Source: Sphingobium sp. CCH11-B1 (GTDB taxonomy: Bacteria > Pseudomonadota > Alphaproteobacteria > Sphingomonadales > Sphingomonadaceae). Taken from it: DNA of 64,000 nt. The stretch is from the NCBI RefSeq assembly GCF_001556865.1, contig NZ_LSJY01000022.1:32939-96938 (forward strand). The letters are read 5' to 3'. The position numbers were made by a program, and so were the translations under genes. Positions 17,114 to 26,293 of the stretch are shown in pieces. The notes below the pieces were generated by a model. It did not search any database. It saw nothing but the letters and a program-made list of their open reading frames with translations, and was not told where the DNA came from. Position 1 is the stretch's first letter; the number at the start of each line of letters is the position of its first letter.

Positions 17114-18286
17114 TCAGACCGCTACGATTTCAGGCAGGATCGCGTCGAGCAGCAACATGCCGCTCGGCGTGACCTGCAGCCGGGTGCCGTTCAGATGGAC
17201 AAGGCCGTGGCGCTCAAGCTGATGCACGGCCTGTGCATCGATCAGATTGCCCGCCGGGACGGCTGAAAGCGCTCCGATCCGCGCCAGATCCACCCCTTCG
17301 CCCAGGCGCAATCCCATCAGCAGCGCTTCGCGCGCCCTGTCCTGCGGCAACAGGCCTTCCTCGCTCTGGATGCCATGGCCGTTGCGCGCGACCGCGCTCA
17401 TCCAGTTTTCGGGCTTCTTGTGGCGCAGTGTCGCCATGCCGCCGCGCCGGCCATGCGCGCCCGGCCCGATCCCGATATAGTCGCCATAGCGCCAGTAGGT
17501 AAGGTTGTGCCGGCTTTCCTCGCCCGGACGGGCATGGTTGCTGATCTCATAAGCCGGGATGCCGGCTGCGCCCGTCATCGTTCGCGTCAGTTCATAGAGG
17601 GTCGCGCCATGATCCGGGTCGACCGGGGTCAGCTTGCCCTGCGCCACCAGCGTCGCGAAGCGCGTGCCCGGCTCGATGGTGAGTTGATAGAGGGACAGGT
17701 GGCCGGTGCCGAACGAAAGGGCGCGTTCCAGTTCCGCCTGCCAGTCCGCCTCGCTTTGTTCGGGCCGTGCGTAGATCAGGTCGAAGCTCACCCGGCTGAA
17801 TGCGGCCTGCGCCGTCTCAAGCGCTGCCAGGCCCTCCGCCACATCATGCGCGCGGCCCAGGAAATGCAGCGCCTCATTGTCGAGCGCCTGCAACCCCAGC
17901 GACACGCGGTTCACGCCCGCCGCGGCGAGGTCGGCGAAGCGCGCTGCCTCCACCGAATTGGGGTTCGCCTCCAGCGTGATCTCTATGCCTGGCGCAAAGC
18001 TCCAATATCGTTCCGCCGCCGCGATCAGGCTCTCCACCAGCGCGGGCGGCATCAGCGACGGCGTGCCGCCCCCGAAGAAGATGGAGGCGAGCGGCCGGCC
18101 GCCGCTCAACCCGGCTTCGTGCGCCATGTCCGCCAACAATGCGGGACGCCATGCGTCGATGTCGATGGCGTCACGGACATGACTGTTAAAATCGCAGTAA
18201 GGACATTTGGAAACGCAAAAGGGCCAGTGGATATATAAAGCCAAAGGCTCGCCGCTGGTCGGCAGGAGTCGGGGATTTGAGGACAT
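17114..18286 (-). CDS. hemW: Radical SAM heme chaperone HemW
   Basis: A 390-residue HemW, a heme-binding radical SAM protein formerly annotated as oxygen-independent coproporphyrinogen oxidase. The cluster motif CVSKCPYC (C-x3-C-x2-C) follows YIHWPF; FFGGGTPSLM and EANPNSVE are family hallmarks. HemW lacks the extra N-terminal residues of true HemN. The start chosen is the ATG at 18286 ([15 protein letters not shown]), with GGAAG upstream; 28 more in-frame codons exist. This ATG shares CATG with the start of the opposite CAP gene. Confidence 0.92.
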   Translation of the reverse strand: MSSNPRLLPTSGEPLALYIHWPFCVSKCPYCDFNSHVRDAIDIDAWRPALLADMAHEAGLSGGRPLASIFFGGGTPSLMPPALVESLIAAAERYWSFAPGIEITLEANPNSVEAARFADLAAAGVNRVSLGLQALDNEALHFLGRAHDVAEGLAALETAQAAFSRVSFDLIYARPEQSEADWQAELERALSFGTGHLSLYQLTIEPGTRFATLVAQGKLTPVDPDHGATLYELTRTMTGAAGIPAYEISNHARPGEESRHNLTYWRYGDYIGIGPGAHGRRGGMATLRHKKPENWMSAVARNGHGIQSEEGLLPQDRAREALLMGLRLGEGVDLARIGALSAVPAGNLIDAQAVHQLERHGLVHLNGTRLQVTPSGMLLLDAILPEIVAV

Positions 18287-19100
18287 GATCGGGGGCTTCC
18301 CTAGCCGCCTTTGGCGCGGCTTGCCATGGGCGCTGTGTGCAGTTTCATCGACCTGCGGGTCTGCCGCCATGGCGTCGGAAGCCGTGATGCCCGCGATCCC
18401 GCTGCCAACCGGGCCGTTTCAGGTCGCCGCGATTCTACCGCCCCCGGCATTGCCGCCCGTCGCTTCGTCGCCCGCCCCATTGCCAGGGGCGGCGCAGACT
18501 GTCCCGGCACTGGCCGCGCGCAAAGCCTATGCCTATCCCACGGCGCCGACCGCGGCGGTCATGGCCGCCAGCTTCTATGGCATGCAGGAAGCGGCACGGG
18601 GCGAGGCGCTGCTACGGCAGGTGATGCTCGACGCCCATAATGACGAACGCTTGGCATTGGGTCATGCGCCGCTTGCCTGGGACGATGCTCTGGCGGCGGA
18701 CGCAGCCCGCTACGCGACGGAAATGGCGCGAACAGGTGCCTACCGGCACAGCAGCAGGGCCAGCCGAGCGATACCCAGCGGCGAAAATCTCTGGATGGGA
18801 CCGCGTCGCCTTTACAGCTACCAGCTGATGGCGCAGGCCTTCCTTGACGAAAAACGCAACTTCATCCCCACGGCGAAGCTGCCGGATATCAGCGCCACCG
18901 GCCATTGGCAGGAAGTTGCGCACTATACCCAGATGATCTGGCGCGGCACGCAGAAAGTCGGCTGCGCTGTCGGTGACGGGCGCGATTATGAATATCTCGT
19001 CTGCCGCTATTTCCCGGCGGGCAATGCCTTCGGCAAGGGGCCGTTCGACGTGGACGAAGCCACCCTTGCCATGGCCGCGCCGGGCGAGGGGCCGCGCTAG
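18285..19100 (+). CDS. Exported CAP domain (SCP/PR-1-like) protein
   Basis: A 271-residue protein with a probable signal peptide ([20 protein letters not shown], residues 9-28) and a Pro/Ala-rich linker. The CAP domain shows SGENLWMG and [17 protein letters not shown], with the usual His/Glu pocket residues. The start ATG at 18285 has GAGG six bases upstream. It lies antiparallel between hemW and rdgB; its start shares CATG with hemW and its stop shares CTAG with rdgB. The function of bacterial CAP proteins is poorly defined. Confidence 0.85.
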   Translation: MIGGFPSRLWRGLPWALCAVSSTCGSAAMASEAVMPAIPLPTGPFQVAAILPPPALPPVASSPAPLPGAAQTVPALAARKAYAYPTAPTAAVMAASFYGMQEAARGEALLRQVMLDAHNDERLALGHAPLAWDDALAADAARYATEMARTGAYRHSSRASRAIPSGENLWMGPRRLYSYQLMAQAFLDEKRNFIPTAKLPDISATGHWQEVAHYTQMIWRGTQKVGCAVGDGRDYEYLVCRYFPAGNAFGKGPFDVDEATLAMAAPGEGPR

Positions 19101-19726
19101 AAAACCGCGGCCACCAGCTTGGCGAAGGCGTCGGCGCGGTGGCTCATCGCATGCTTGGCGTCGGGGTCCATCTCACCAAAGCTGATGTCGAACCCCAGCG
19201 GCTGGAACATGGGGTCGTACCCGAACCCCTTGTCCCCGCGCGGCGGCCAGACGAGCGTGCCGTCGACCCGCCCCTCGAACGCCTCGACATGGCCGTCGGG
19301 CCAGGCGAGGGCGAGGGCGCAGATGAAATGCGCGTCATGGCCGGCATCCGGGCCTTTGGCCTCCACGCCGTCCCAGACCTTCTGCATGGCGAGGCCGAAA
19401 TCCTTGTCCGGTCCCGCCCAGCGCGCCGAAAACAGCCCTGGATCACCGCCCAGCGCCTCGACGCAAAGGCCGCTGTCGTCGGCGAGAGCGGGGAGGCCGC
19501 TCAAATCCGCTGCCTGCATCGCCTTCAATTCCGCATTGGCGATGAAGGTCGTGCCGGTCTCCTCCGGTTCGGGCAGGTCCAGGCTGCCGGCCGAGATCGG
19601 CTCGATACCATAGGGGCCAAGCAGCGCCGCGATCTCCCGCACTTTGCCTGCATTGTGGCTGGCGATCACCAGCTTGCCCGGCTGCAATTTGCGGATCGCC
19701 TGTTCCTGTCCGAATTGGTCGGTCAT
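19097..19726 (-). CDS. rdgB: XTP/dITP diphosphatase (non-canonical purine NTPase)
   Basis: A 209-residue RdgB/HAM1 enzyme that hydrolyses ITP, dITP and XTP to monophosphates, cleaning the nucleotide pool. The substrate motif [10 protein letters not shown] is near residue 23, [13 protein letters not shown] supplies the metal site, and FGYDPMFQP and [10 protein letters not shown] are also conserved. It lies downstream of rph with a long inverted repeat between them. Its TAG stop overlaps the TAG of the opposite CAP gene in a CTAG palindrome. Confidence 0.95.
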   Translation of the reverse strand: MTDQFGQEQAIRKLQPGKLVIASHNAGKVREIAALLGPYGIEPISAGSLDLPEPEETGTTFIANAELKAMQAADLSGLPALADDSGLCVEALGGDPGLFSARWAGPDKDFGLAMQKVWDGVEAKGPDAGHDAHFICALALAWPDGHVEAFEGRVDGTLVWPPRGDKGFGYDPMFQPLGFDISFGEMDPDAKHAMSHRADAFAKLVAAVF

Positions 19727-19740
19727 TTTATCTCACTCAT

Positions 19741-19816
19741 TCCGTTCGCTTCGAGCCTAGTCGAGAAGCGGATAGCGCATCCATAGCGTTTCTCGACCTC
19801 GCTCGAAACGAACGGA
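19741..19816. repeat. Long intergenic inverted repeat (copy 1 of the CGTTCG family)
   Basis: The two arms, TCCGTTCGCTTCGAGC... and ...GCTCGAAACGAACGGA, fold back around a 16-nt centre. Related elements occur at 22792, 27334 and 43331. All have outer CGTTCG/CGAACG ends and an inner GTCGA/TCGAC block. This copy is between rdgB and rph. Confidence 0.75.
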
Positions 19817-19826
19817 GATTGGAGGC

Positions 19827-20543
19827 TTACCGCCCCGTCGCCGCGTCCTGCGCCGCGAAAATCTTCGCGCAGCCGATTCGGGCGAGGCGCAGCAGTCGGA
19901 GCAGTTCCTCCTCGTCATAGGCCGCGCCTTCCGCCGTCGCCTGCACTTCGGCGAACTTGCCGTCGCCGGTCAGGATCAGGTTGGCGTCCGTCTCGGCATT
20001 GCTGTCCTCGGCATAGTCGAGGTCGAGTACGGGCGTGCCTTGATAGATGCCGCAGCTGATCGCCGCGACCTTCTGGATGATCGGGTCTTGCGTGAGTGCG
20101 CCCGAGGCCAGCAACTTGTCCACCGCGATGCGCAGCGCGACCCAGCTTCCCGAAATGGCCGCCGTGCGCGTGCCGCCATCGGCCTGGATCACGTCGCAAT
20201 CGACCACGATCTGCCGTTCGCCCAGTGCTTTCAAGTCGACGATGGTGCGCAACGAGCGGCCGATCAGCCGCTGGATTTCCTGCGTCCGGCCCGACTGCTT
20301 GCCCTTGGCCGCCTCGCGGCTGCCGCGTGTGTGGGTGGCGCGGGGCAGCATCCCATATTCCGCCGTGACCCAGCCCGATCCCTTGCCGCGCAGGAAGGGT
20401 GGGACCTTCTCCTCCACCGACGCGGTGCACAGCACGCGCGTGTCGCCGAAGCTGACGAGGCAGCTGCCTTCGGCATGGATGGTGAAGCCGGGCTCCATGG
20501 TGATGTCGCGCATCTGGTCGGGCGCGCGGCCGGAAGGACGCAT
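19827..20543 (-). CDS. rph: Ribonuclease PH
   Basis: A 238-residue phosphorolytic exoribonuclease that trims the 3' ends of tRNA precursors. Recognisable blocks are [13 protein letters not shown] at the N terminus, [41 protein letters not shown] and [16 protein letters not shown]. The length is standard. It is the first gene of the rph-rdgB-hemW group, and faces away from hrcA-grpE as in many alphaproteobacteria, here with an extra lipoprotein gene in between. Confidence 0.96.
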   Translation of the reverse strand: MRPSGRAPDQMRDITMEPGFTIHAEGSCLVSFGDTRVLCTASVEEKVPPFLRGKGSGWVTAEYGMLPRATHTRGSREAAKGKQSGRTQEIQRLIGRSLRTIVDLKALGERQIVVDCDVIQADGGTRTAAISGSWVALRIAVDKLLASGALTQDPIIQKVAAISCGIYQGTPVLDLDYAEDSNAETDANLILTGDGKFAEVQATAEGAAYDEEELLRLLRLARIGCAKIFAAQDAATGR

Positions 20544-20637
20544 ATCTGTTACTCCGAAACGATCAAGGGACGGCGCTTAGCGCCCGATGGCGTCAGTTGC
20601 CAGTGGGCAGACGCGCCTGCGATCGATATGAGAGCGT

Positions 20638-21147
20638 ATGAGGATAAAAATCATGGTTGCGGCCGCCATGCTCGCGCTTGCGGGCTGCGCGGCGGAAACG
20701 GAGAGGCTCGAACCGCCGAGGGCACCGGGCGACATGATCCGGTTCACGGCGGGGCGCTGTTTCGGCGCTTGTCCGGCCTATACGCTCCAGGTGTCGCCCG
20801 ACGGGGCTGGCCTGCTGGAACCGCAGCGCTTCACCTCGGTTCCAGGCCCCACCCGCTTCACCGTCACCCCTGCGCAATATCGCCGGCTGATCGCGACGCT
20901 CGCGCCCTATCGTCCGGCATCCGGCACGACAAAGCGCATCGCCCATGGGCAGGATTGCGACCGCTTCGCCACTGACATGCCCAGCTATGTTGTGGAATGG
21001 ACCCGGCCGGACCGGCCCGCGACGAAACTGGAATATCAGTCGGGCTGCATGGATGCCCGCCACGGCAGGCTGCGCGTTGCCATCGCCTCAGTGCCCAAGA
21101 TCCTGGACATCGAAACGATGCTCAATCCCAAAGCCGTGACGCCGTGA
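20638..21147 (+). CDS. Putative lipoprotein, DUF6438-like
   Basis: A 169-residue protein with a lipoprotein signal peptide (MLALAGC lipobox, Cys at about residue 19). The mature part opens with IRFTAGRCFGACPAYTLQV, the pattern of DUF6438, in which two cysteines three residues apart precede a small beta-rich domain; two more Cys lie later (GQDCDRF, QSGCMDA) and could pair. The function is unknown. It stands between rph and hrcA. Confidence 0.78.
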   Translation: MRIKIMVAAAMLALAGCAAETERLEPPRAPGDMIRFTAGRCFGACPAYTLQVSPDGAGLLEPQRFTSVPGPTRFTVTPAQYRRLIATLAPYRPASGTTKRIAHGQDCDRFATDMPSYVVEWTRPDRPATKLEYQSGCMDARHGRLRVAIASVPKILDIETMLNPKAVTP

Positions 21148-21190
21148 GGCCATCTTGAGGGCCGCGCAACCTTCCCCTAGATAGAAAGGC

Positions 21191-22234
21191 ATGTCGGTCA
21201 CCCCGATCTCTGAACTCAACGATCGCGCGCGCGATGTCTTCCGCCTGGTGGTGGAAAGCTATCTCGGCACGGGTCTCCCCGTGGGCTCGCGCACGATCAG
21301 CAAGATGGCGTCGCTCAGCCTGTCGCCCGCCTCCATCCGCAACGTGATGCAGGATCTGGAGGAACTCGGCCTCCTCGCCGCGCCCCATACATCGGCCGGG
21401 CGGATGCCGACCGAAACGGGGCTGCGTCTGTTCGTCGACGGTATGATGCAGGCGGCCGAACCTTCCGCGGAGGAACGGCGCGCGATCGAAGCGGGGATCG
21501 CGGAAAGCGGCCCGATCGAGGAGGCGCTTTCCGCCGCCACCGCAACGCTTTCGGGCCTCTCCGCCTGCGCCGGCATCGTCATGGTGCCCAAGCGCGAGCC
21601 GGTTCTGCGCCAGTTCGGCTTCGTGCCGTTGAACGCGCGGCAGGCGCTCGCGGTCCTGGTGGGACAGGACGGGTCGGTCGAAAATCGCGTGCTCGACCTG
21701 CCCGAAGGCGTCAGCGCGGTCGCGCTCAACGAAGCCGCCAATTTCATGTCCGTCCGCTTCGGCGGCCTGACCCTGCGCCAGGCGGGGGAACTGCTCGCGC
21801 GCGAGATGGAGGCGGAGCGTAGCGCGCTCGATCACACCGCCCGGGATCTGGTGGAGCGCGGCCTTGCCGTCTGGTCGCACGATGCGGATGACCGGCCCGT
21901 CCTCATCGTGCGGGGCCAGTCCCATCTGCTGGACGACTCGGCCGCCGCCGACCTTGAACGCGCCCGGCAATTGCTGGAACAGCTGGAGGGCAAGCAGGAA
22001 ATACTGGACCTGCTGCGCGGCGCATTGGCGGGCAGCGCGACCAAAATCTTCATCGGATCGGAAAACAAGCTCTTTTCCCTGTCCGGTTCTTCGGTCATAG
22101 CCGCGCCCTACCGTGGCGCGGACGGCCGGGTCGTCGGCGTGGTCGGCGTGATCGGCCCCACGCGCTTGAACTATGCGCGGGTGATCCCCATGGTGGATTT
22201 CACTGCACAGACGCTGTCGAGATTGATGAGATGA
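21191..22234 (+). CDS. hrcA: Heat-inducible transcription repressor HrcA
   Basis: A 347-residue HrcA, the repressor of chaperonin operons that acts at CIRCE elements. N-terminal winged helix: RDVFRLVVESYLGTGLPVGS and LSPASIRNVMQDLEELGLL; HTSAGRMPTETGLRLFVDG and the C-terminal GSVIAAPYRGADGRVVGVVG are family marks. There is no CIRCE (TTAGCACTC inverted repeat) in its own 43-bp upstream gap, so autoregulation through CIRCE is not supported here. The stop overlaps the grpE start. Confidence 0.95.
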   Translation: MSVTPISELNDRARDVFRLVVESYLGTGLPVGSRTISKMASLSLSPASIRNVMQDLEELGLLAAPHTSAGRMPTETGLRLFVDGMMQAAEPSAEERRAIEAGIAESGPIEEALSAATATLSGLSACAGIVMVPKREPVLRQFGFVPLNARQALAVLVGQDGSVENRVLDLPEGVSAVALNEAANFMSVRFGGLTLRQAGELLAREMEAERSALDHTARDLVERGLAVWSHDADDRPVLIVRGQSHLLDDSAAADLERARQLLEQLEGKQEILDLLRGALAGSATKIFIGSENKLFSLSGSSVIAAPYRGADGRVVGVVGVIGPTRLNYARVIPMVDFTAQTLSRLMR

Positions 22235-22782
22235 GCGAAGACAAGAATCTGGAAAATACCGAAACCGTGGACGTCCTGCCCGAAGATGCTGCGCCTGCCG
22301 GAGAGGCGGGCACGGATCGGGTTGCCGCGCTGGAGGCCGAACTCGCCGCTGCGAAGCAGGACATCCTCTACGCCCATGCCGACACGCAGAATGTGCGCCG
22401 CCGGCTGGAAAAGGAACTGGCCGACGCCCGCGCCTATGCCGCGACCGCCTTCGCGCGCGACATGCTGTCGGTCGCCGATAATCTTGGGCGGGCGCTCGCA
22501 GCCATCCCGGCCGACCTGCGCGAGGACGAAAAGTTCAAGGGCCTGGTCGTCGGTCTGGAAGCCACCGGCCGCGAACTGGAGAATGTGTTCGGCCGCAACG
22601 GCATCACGAAGCTGGAATCGGTCGGCCAGCCGCTGGACCCCAACAAGCATCAGGCAATGATGGAAGTCCCCTCGGACGAGGCGGAGCCCGGCACGATCCT
22701 GCTGGAAATGCAGGCCGGCTATATGATCAAGGACCGTTTGCTCCGCCCCGCCATGGTCAGCGTGGCGAAGAAGCCGGAATAG
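22231..22782 (+). CDS. grpE: Nucleotide exchange factor GrpE
   Basis: A 183-residue co-chaperone that releases ADP from DnaK. The N-terminal half is a charged coiled coil (residues about 30-85, including ADTQNVRRRLEKELADAR), followed by the compact beta domain with ITKLESVGQPLDPNKHQAMM and GYMIKDRLLRPAMVSVAK. It is coupled to hrcA by ATGA. dnaK is not in this window. Confidence 0.96.
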   Translation: MSEDKNLENTETVDVLPEDAAPAGEAGTDRVAALEAELAAAKQDILYAHADTQNVRRRLEKELADARAYAATAFARDMLSVADNLGRALAAIPADLREDEKFKGLVVGLEATGRELENVFGRNGITKLESVGQPLDPNKHQAMMEVPSDEAEPGTILLEMQAGYMIKDRLLRPAMVSVAKKPE

Positions 22783-22791
22783 CCTTTTCAA

Positions 22792-22868
22792 CCCGTTCGG
22801 GCGGAGCCTGTCGAAGCCCATTTCTTCTTCGAGAAGTGAAGCCCTTCGACAGGCTCGGGGCGAACGGG
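22792..22868. repeat. Long intergenic inverted repeat (copy 2 of the CGTTCG family)
   Basis: The arms CCCGTTCGggcgGAGCCTG... and ...CAGGCTCggggCGAACGGG surround inner GTCGAAG/CTTCGAC blocks. It lies between grpE and the threonine synthase gene and ends 8 bp before the GTG start of the latter. Confidence 0.8.
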
Positions 22869-22876
22869 GATATTTT

Positions 22877-24118
22877 GTGCGCCACGACCTCAACCTCATT
22901 ACGGACCGGCCGACCTTCGTCACCCATCTCGAATGTTCGCTGACGGGCGAGCGCTACGAGGCGGACCGGCTGCATGGCCTGTCGGCGGCGGGCAAGCCGT
23001 TGCTGGTGCGCTACGATCTGGAGGGCGTGCGTGCCGCGCTGACGAAAGGCGCGCTCGCCGCCCGGCCGATGGACCTGTGGCGCTGGCGCGAACTGCTCCC
23101 CGTCCGCCAAACCGCCAGCATCGTCAGTCTGGGCGAAAATGCGACGCCGCTGATCCCGTTGCCGCGCACTGCCGCGCGGCTGGGAGCCAGGCATTTGCTC
23201 GCCAAGGATGAAGGTCGCCTGCCGACCGCCTCCTTCAAGGCGCGCGGGCTCGTCATGGCTGTGTCGATGGCGAAGGAACTCGGCGTAACCCAGGTTGCCA
23301 TGCCGACCAACGGCAATGCCGGCGCGGCGCTCGCCGCCTATGCCGCTGTCGCCGGGATGGAAGCCGTCATCTTCTGCCCCGCCGATACGCCCGAAGTGAA
23401 TGTGCGGGAAATTGCGGCGCAGGGTGCGCGCGTCTATCGCGTCGATGGCCTCATCGACGACTGCGGCGCCATTGTGGGGCAGGGCGCGAAGGAACGCGGC
23501 TGGTTCGACTTTTCGACCCTCAAGGAACCCTATCGGATCGAGGGCAAGAAGACGATGGGCCTCGAACTGGCCGAACAGCTCGGCTGGGACTTGCCCGACG
23601 CGATCTTCTACCCGACCGGCGGCGGCACTGGCCTTATCGGCATGTGGAAGGCGTTCGACGAGCTGGAAAAGATCGGCTTCATCGGCTCCCGGCGCCCGAA
23701 GATGTTTGCCGTCCAGGCCGAAGGCTGCGCGCCGATGGTCCGCGCGTTCGAACAGGGCGTCGAATTCGCGGAGCGCTGGGAGGATGCGCATACCATCGCC
23801 ATGGGCATTCGCGTGCCCCGCGCGGTTGGCGATTTCCTGATCCTGCGCGCCGTGCGGGAAAGCGGCGGCGCGGCGCTGGCCGTGTCCGACGACGCGATCG
23901 CGGCGGCCGTGCGGGATGTGGCGCGCGACGATGGGCTGCTGCTGTGCCCGGAGGGTGGGGCGACGCTCGCCGCCTACCAGCGCGCGCTGGAAGAAGGACT
24001 GATCGGGCGCGACGAGCGCGCGCTATTGTTCAACTGTGCGAGCGGCCTCAAATATCCGCTGGAGGACCAGAGCCGAACGTTGGACCGCCACGCCCCGATC
24101 GATTTCGGGGCACTCTAG
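22877..24118 (+). CDS. thrC: Threonine synthase
   Basis: A 413-residue fold-type II PLP enzyme that converts O-phosphohomoserine to threonine. The PLP lysine is in PTASFKARGL; PTNGNAGAALAAYA binds the phosphate and PTGGGTGLIGMWKAF follows. An N-terminal ECSLTGERYEADRLHGL segment replaces the zinc-ribbon-like start of some homologues, as in archaeal-type threonine synthases. The start is GTG at 22877, just after a long inverted repeat and without a strong Shine-Dalgarno. A generic threonine synthase-like lyase is the alternative. Confidence 0.85.
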   Translation: MRHDLNLITDRPTFVTHLECSLTGERYEADRLHGLSAAGKPLLVRYDLEGVRAALTKGALAARPMDLWRWRELLPVRQTASIVSLGENATPLIPLPRTAARLGARHLLAKDEGRLPTASFKARGLVMAVSMAKELGVTQVAMPTNGNAGAALAAYAAVAGMEAVIFCPADTPEVNVREIAAQGARVYRVDGLIDDCGAIVGQGAKERGWFDFSTLKEPYRIEGKKTMGLELAEQLGWDLPDAIFYPTGGGTGLIGMWKAFDELEKIGFIGSRRPKMFAVQAEGCAPMVRAFEQGVEFAERWEDAHTIAMGIRVPRAVGDFLILRAVRESGGAALAVSDDAIAAAVRDVARDDGLLLCPEGGATLAAYQRALEEGLIGRDERALLFNCASGLKYPLEDQSRTLDRHAPIDFGAL

Positions 24119-24136
24119 ATTCTTTCAAGATCTAAT

Positions 24137-24182
24137 TAAGATACATCTTATCTCTTGACGCCGAACATTTTTAAGATATATC
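24137..24182 (+). promoter_or_regulatory. padR promoter with TAAGAT/ATCTTA operator
   Basis: An inverted repeat TAAGAT-ac-ATCTTA (24137-24150) precedes TTGACG (24155-24160), and TATATC (24177-24182) lies 16 bp further on. A second half-conserved TTAAGATATATC overlaps the -10 element. The AT-rich segment stands out from its surroundings and is the expected autoregulatory site of the PadR regulator that follows. Confidence 0.6.
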
Positions 24183-24215
24183 GCAAAGCATCAAGATCGA
24201 TATGAAAGAAATGAT

Positions 24216-24851
24216 ATGAGATTCCCCCATTTTTCCCACGGCCGGTTCGGCGGGGCACGCCACGGCTTTCATGGCCACCGCCACGCCCATGCCGGCGGCT
24301 TTGGCGGACGTCCGTTCGGCGACGACCCTCTACAGGATGACGGCTTTCGCGGCGGCGGCCGGGGCGGCCGGGGCGGTCGCCGCCGTCTGTTCGACAACGA
24401 CATGCTACGCCTGATCCTGCTCAAGCTGATCGCGGACGAGCCGCGTCACGGCTATGAACTGATCCGCGCCATCGAGGCGCTGTCGGGCGAGGCCTATGCC
24501 CCAAGCCCAGGCGTCGTCTATCCAACGCTCACCTTGCTGGCGGAGATGGACCTGATCGTCGAGCAGAGTCCAACCGAGTCCGGCTCAGGCAGCCGAAAGC
24601 GCTTTGCCATCACCGATGCTGGGCGCGTCCAGCTTGAGGAGCGCAAGGCTGCGCTCGACATCGCGCTGGCCCGCCTGTCCCACCTCGCGCAAAAGGCGCA
24701 GCGCATGGACGGTGGTCCAATCCGCCGCGCGATGCACAATCTGCGCTTCGCTCTGCAAAACCGGCTGGAAAAGGAAGGCGCGGACGAGCAGACCCTGCTC
24801 GATGTCGCCGCCCTGATCGATGAAGCCGCCCACAAGATCGAAAGGCTCTGA
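24216..24851 (+). CDS. PadR family transcriptional regulator with His/Gly-rich N terminus
   Basis: A 211-residue regulator. Residues 1-60 are rich in His, Gly and Arg (HFSHGRFGGARHGFHGHRHA is the start of it), which could bind metal. The PadR winged helix follows (MLRLILLKLIADEPRHGYEL, SPGVVYPTLTLLAEM), then a C-terminal dimerisation helix pair. The ATG at 24216 fits the promoter. The DUF2218 gene begins 4 bp after its stop and is cotranscribed. The signal is unknown; a metal or iron response would fit the His-rich tail. Confidence 0.87.
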   Translation: MRFPHFSHGRFGGARHGFHGHRHAHAGGFGGRPFGDDPLQDDGFRGGGRGGRGGRRRLFDNDMLRLILLKLIADEPRHGYELIRAIEALSGEAYAPSPGVVYPTLTLLAEMDLIVEQSPTESGSGSRKRFAITDAGRVQLEERKAALDIALARLSHLAQKAQRMDGGPIRRAMHNLRFALQNRLEKEGADEQTLLDVAALIDEAAHKIERL

Positions 24852-24855
24852 TCCG

Positions 24856-25134
24856 ATGACCGTTACAGCTACCGTACCCACCGAACATGCCAGCCGCTAT
24901 CTGCAGCAACTGTCCAAGCATTGGAGCCACAAGTTCGACGTCAATTTCGACGCGCACAAGAGCGCGATCGCCTTCCCGATGGGCGCGCTCCGCATGGAGG
25001 CGCAGGCGGACGCGCTGGTCGTGACGCTGGAGCCGAATGCCGACGTGGATGTGGACCGTTTCAAGCAGGTTGTGGCGGACCATCTCGACCGCTTCGCCTT
25101 CAAGGAAGCGCCTCTGCCCTTCGATTGGAAGTAA
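24856..25134 (+). CDS. DUF2218 domain protein
   Basis: A 92-residue protein matching DUF2218 in length and in the pattern HASRYLQQLSKHWSHKF and GALRMEAQADALVVTLEP. The ATG at 24856 is 4 bp after the padR stop. Members are small, cytosolic and often near iron or siderophore genes; no function is established. Regulation by the upstream PadR protein is likely. Confidence 0.85.
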   Translation: MTVTATVPTEHASRYLQQLSKHWSHKFDVNFDAHKSAIAFPMGALRMEAQADALVVTLEPNADVDVDRFKQVVADHLDRFAFKEAPLPFDWK

Positions 25135-25162
25135 ATCTTCGCAGGCGCCACACGGGTCAGGT

Positions 25163-26293
25163 TCAGACCTCCGCGATCATCTCCGCCAGCACCGCCAGGC
25201 AATCCTTGGCGAGCTGGATGGAGCGGGCGGGGGACCAGCCATAATCCGCGTCGGGCAGGTCGTCATTGTCCTTGAATGGCATTTCCAGCGTCATTGCGAC
25301 CGCGCCGAACCGTTCCGCCACCTGATTGGTCGACATGGACAAGTTGGCCTTGCCCGCACCCGCCACGGCATAGCCCAGCCGCGTCTGGAAGTCGGGCGTG
25401 CGCTTTGCCAGCGTGTCGCGATAATGGGTGTATAGTCGGCTCTGCTTCTCGGTCAGGGACGGAATGCCCTCGAACCCCGCCAGGAATACGGCGGGGATCG
25501 CTTCGTCGCCATGCACGTCCATGGCGAAATCGACGCCGCTCGCGTCCATGGCGTCGCGCACCAGCTTTACTTCCGGGCTGCGCTCCATCGTCGGCTCGTG
25601 CCATTCGCGGTTGAGGTTCACGCCCGCCGCGTTGGTGCGCAGGTGGCCGCGCCGGCTGCCATCCGGATTCATGTTGGGCACCACGTAAATGGTCGCTTCC
25701 CGGCGCAGCAACCGGGCGACGGCGTCCTCTTCGTCGCACAGCCGTTCCAGCGCGCCTTCCATCCACCATTCCGCCATCGTCTCGCCCGGATGCTGGCGGG
25801 CATAGAGCCAAATCTTCTTCGGACCATCGCCAATGGTCAGGAGGTCCAGCGGCTGCCCGTCCAGCGTCAGGCCCAGTTCGCGGTGCTCGACGCCGGGTTG
25901 GCTCGCCGCCCAGGCGATCAGGTCATGATGCCGCTCCATCGAATAGGGCGCGAAATAGGCGATCCACACCGCATTGCTGTCCGGCATCAGGCGGATGGTG
26001 AGCACGCCATCGGCATAGTCGGTGTCGGCCAGGAACCAGTTTTCCCGATCCTCGCTGACGCGCGCCGAATATCCCTTCCACCCGTCCGGATAGGCGGAAC
26101 TCCCGCAATTGACGATGCGCAATTCGACCTCGCGGCCTGCCGCATTGGCCAGCCGGAAATGGAACCACTGATAGAAGTCGCTCTGGTGATCGGTCACGAT
26201 CTCCAGGTCGGCGCGGACGCCGTGTGCGCTGTCGGTGACGGAAAGAACGCGAATATTGCCGCTGTCGAAGCCGCTGGAAATGCTGATGGTCAT
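25163..26293 (-). CDS. M14-type cytosolic carboxypeptidase
   Basis: A 376-residue protein with the two-domain layout of cytosolic carboxypeptidase-like M14 enzymes: an N-terminal beta domain (residues 1-115) and a catalytic domain with the zinc ligands in ARQHPGETMAEWW (H-x2-E) and MDVHGDE, plus NMNPDGSRRGH and LNREWHEP for substrate binding. The C-terminal catalytic Glu lies in TLEMPFKDN. There is no signal peptide. The ATG at 26293 overlaps the stop of the DUF4136 gene. Confidence 0.88.
   Translation of the reverse strand: MTISISSGFDSGNIRVLSVTDSAHGVRADLEIVTDHQSDFYQWFHFRLANAAGREVELRIVNCGSSAYPDGWKGYSARVSEDRENWFLADTDYADGVLTIRLMPDSNAVWIAYFAPYSMERHHDLIAWAASQPGVEHRELGLTLDGQPLDLLTIGDGPKKIWLYARQHPGETMAEWWMEGALERLCDEEDAVARLLRREATIYVVPNMNPDGSRRGHLRTNAAGVNLNREWHEPTMERSPEVKLVRDAMDASGVDFAMDVHGDEAIPAVFLAGFEGIPSLTEKQSRLYTHYRDTLAKRTPDFQTRLGYAVAGAGKANLSMSTNQVAERFGAVAMTLEMPFKDNDDLPDADYGWSPARSIQLAKDCLAVLAEMIAEV

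Noticed and set aside
21148..21190. CIRCE element expected before hrcA
   Set aside because: The gap holds no TTAGCACTC/GAGTGCTAA inverted repeat, so none was annotated.
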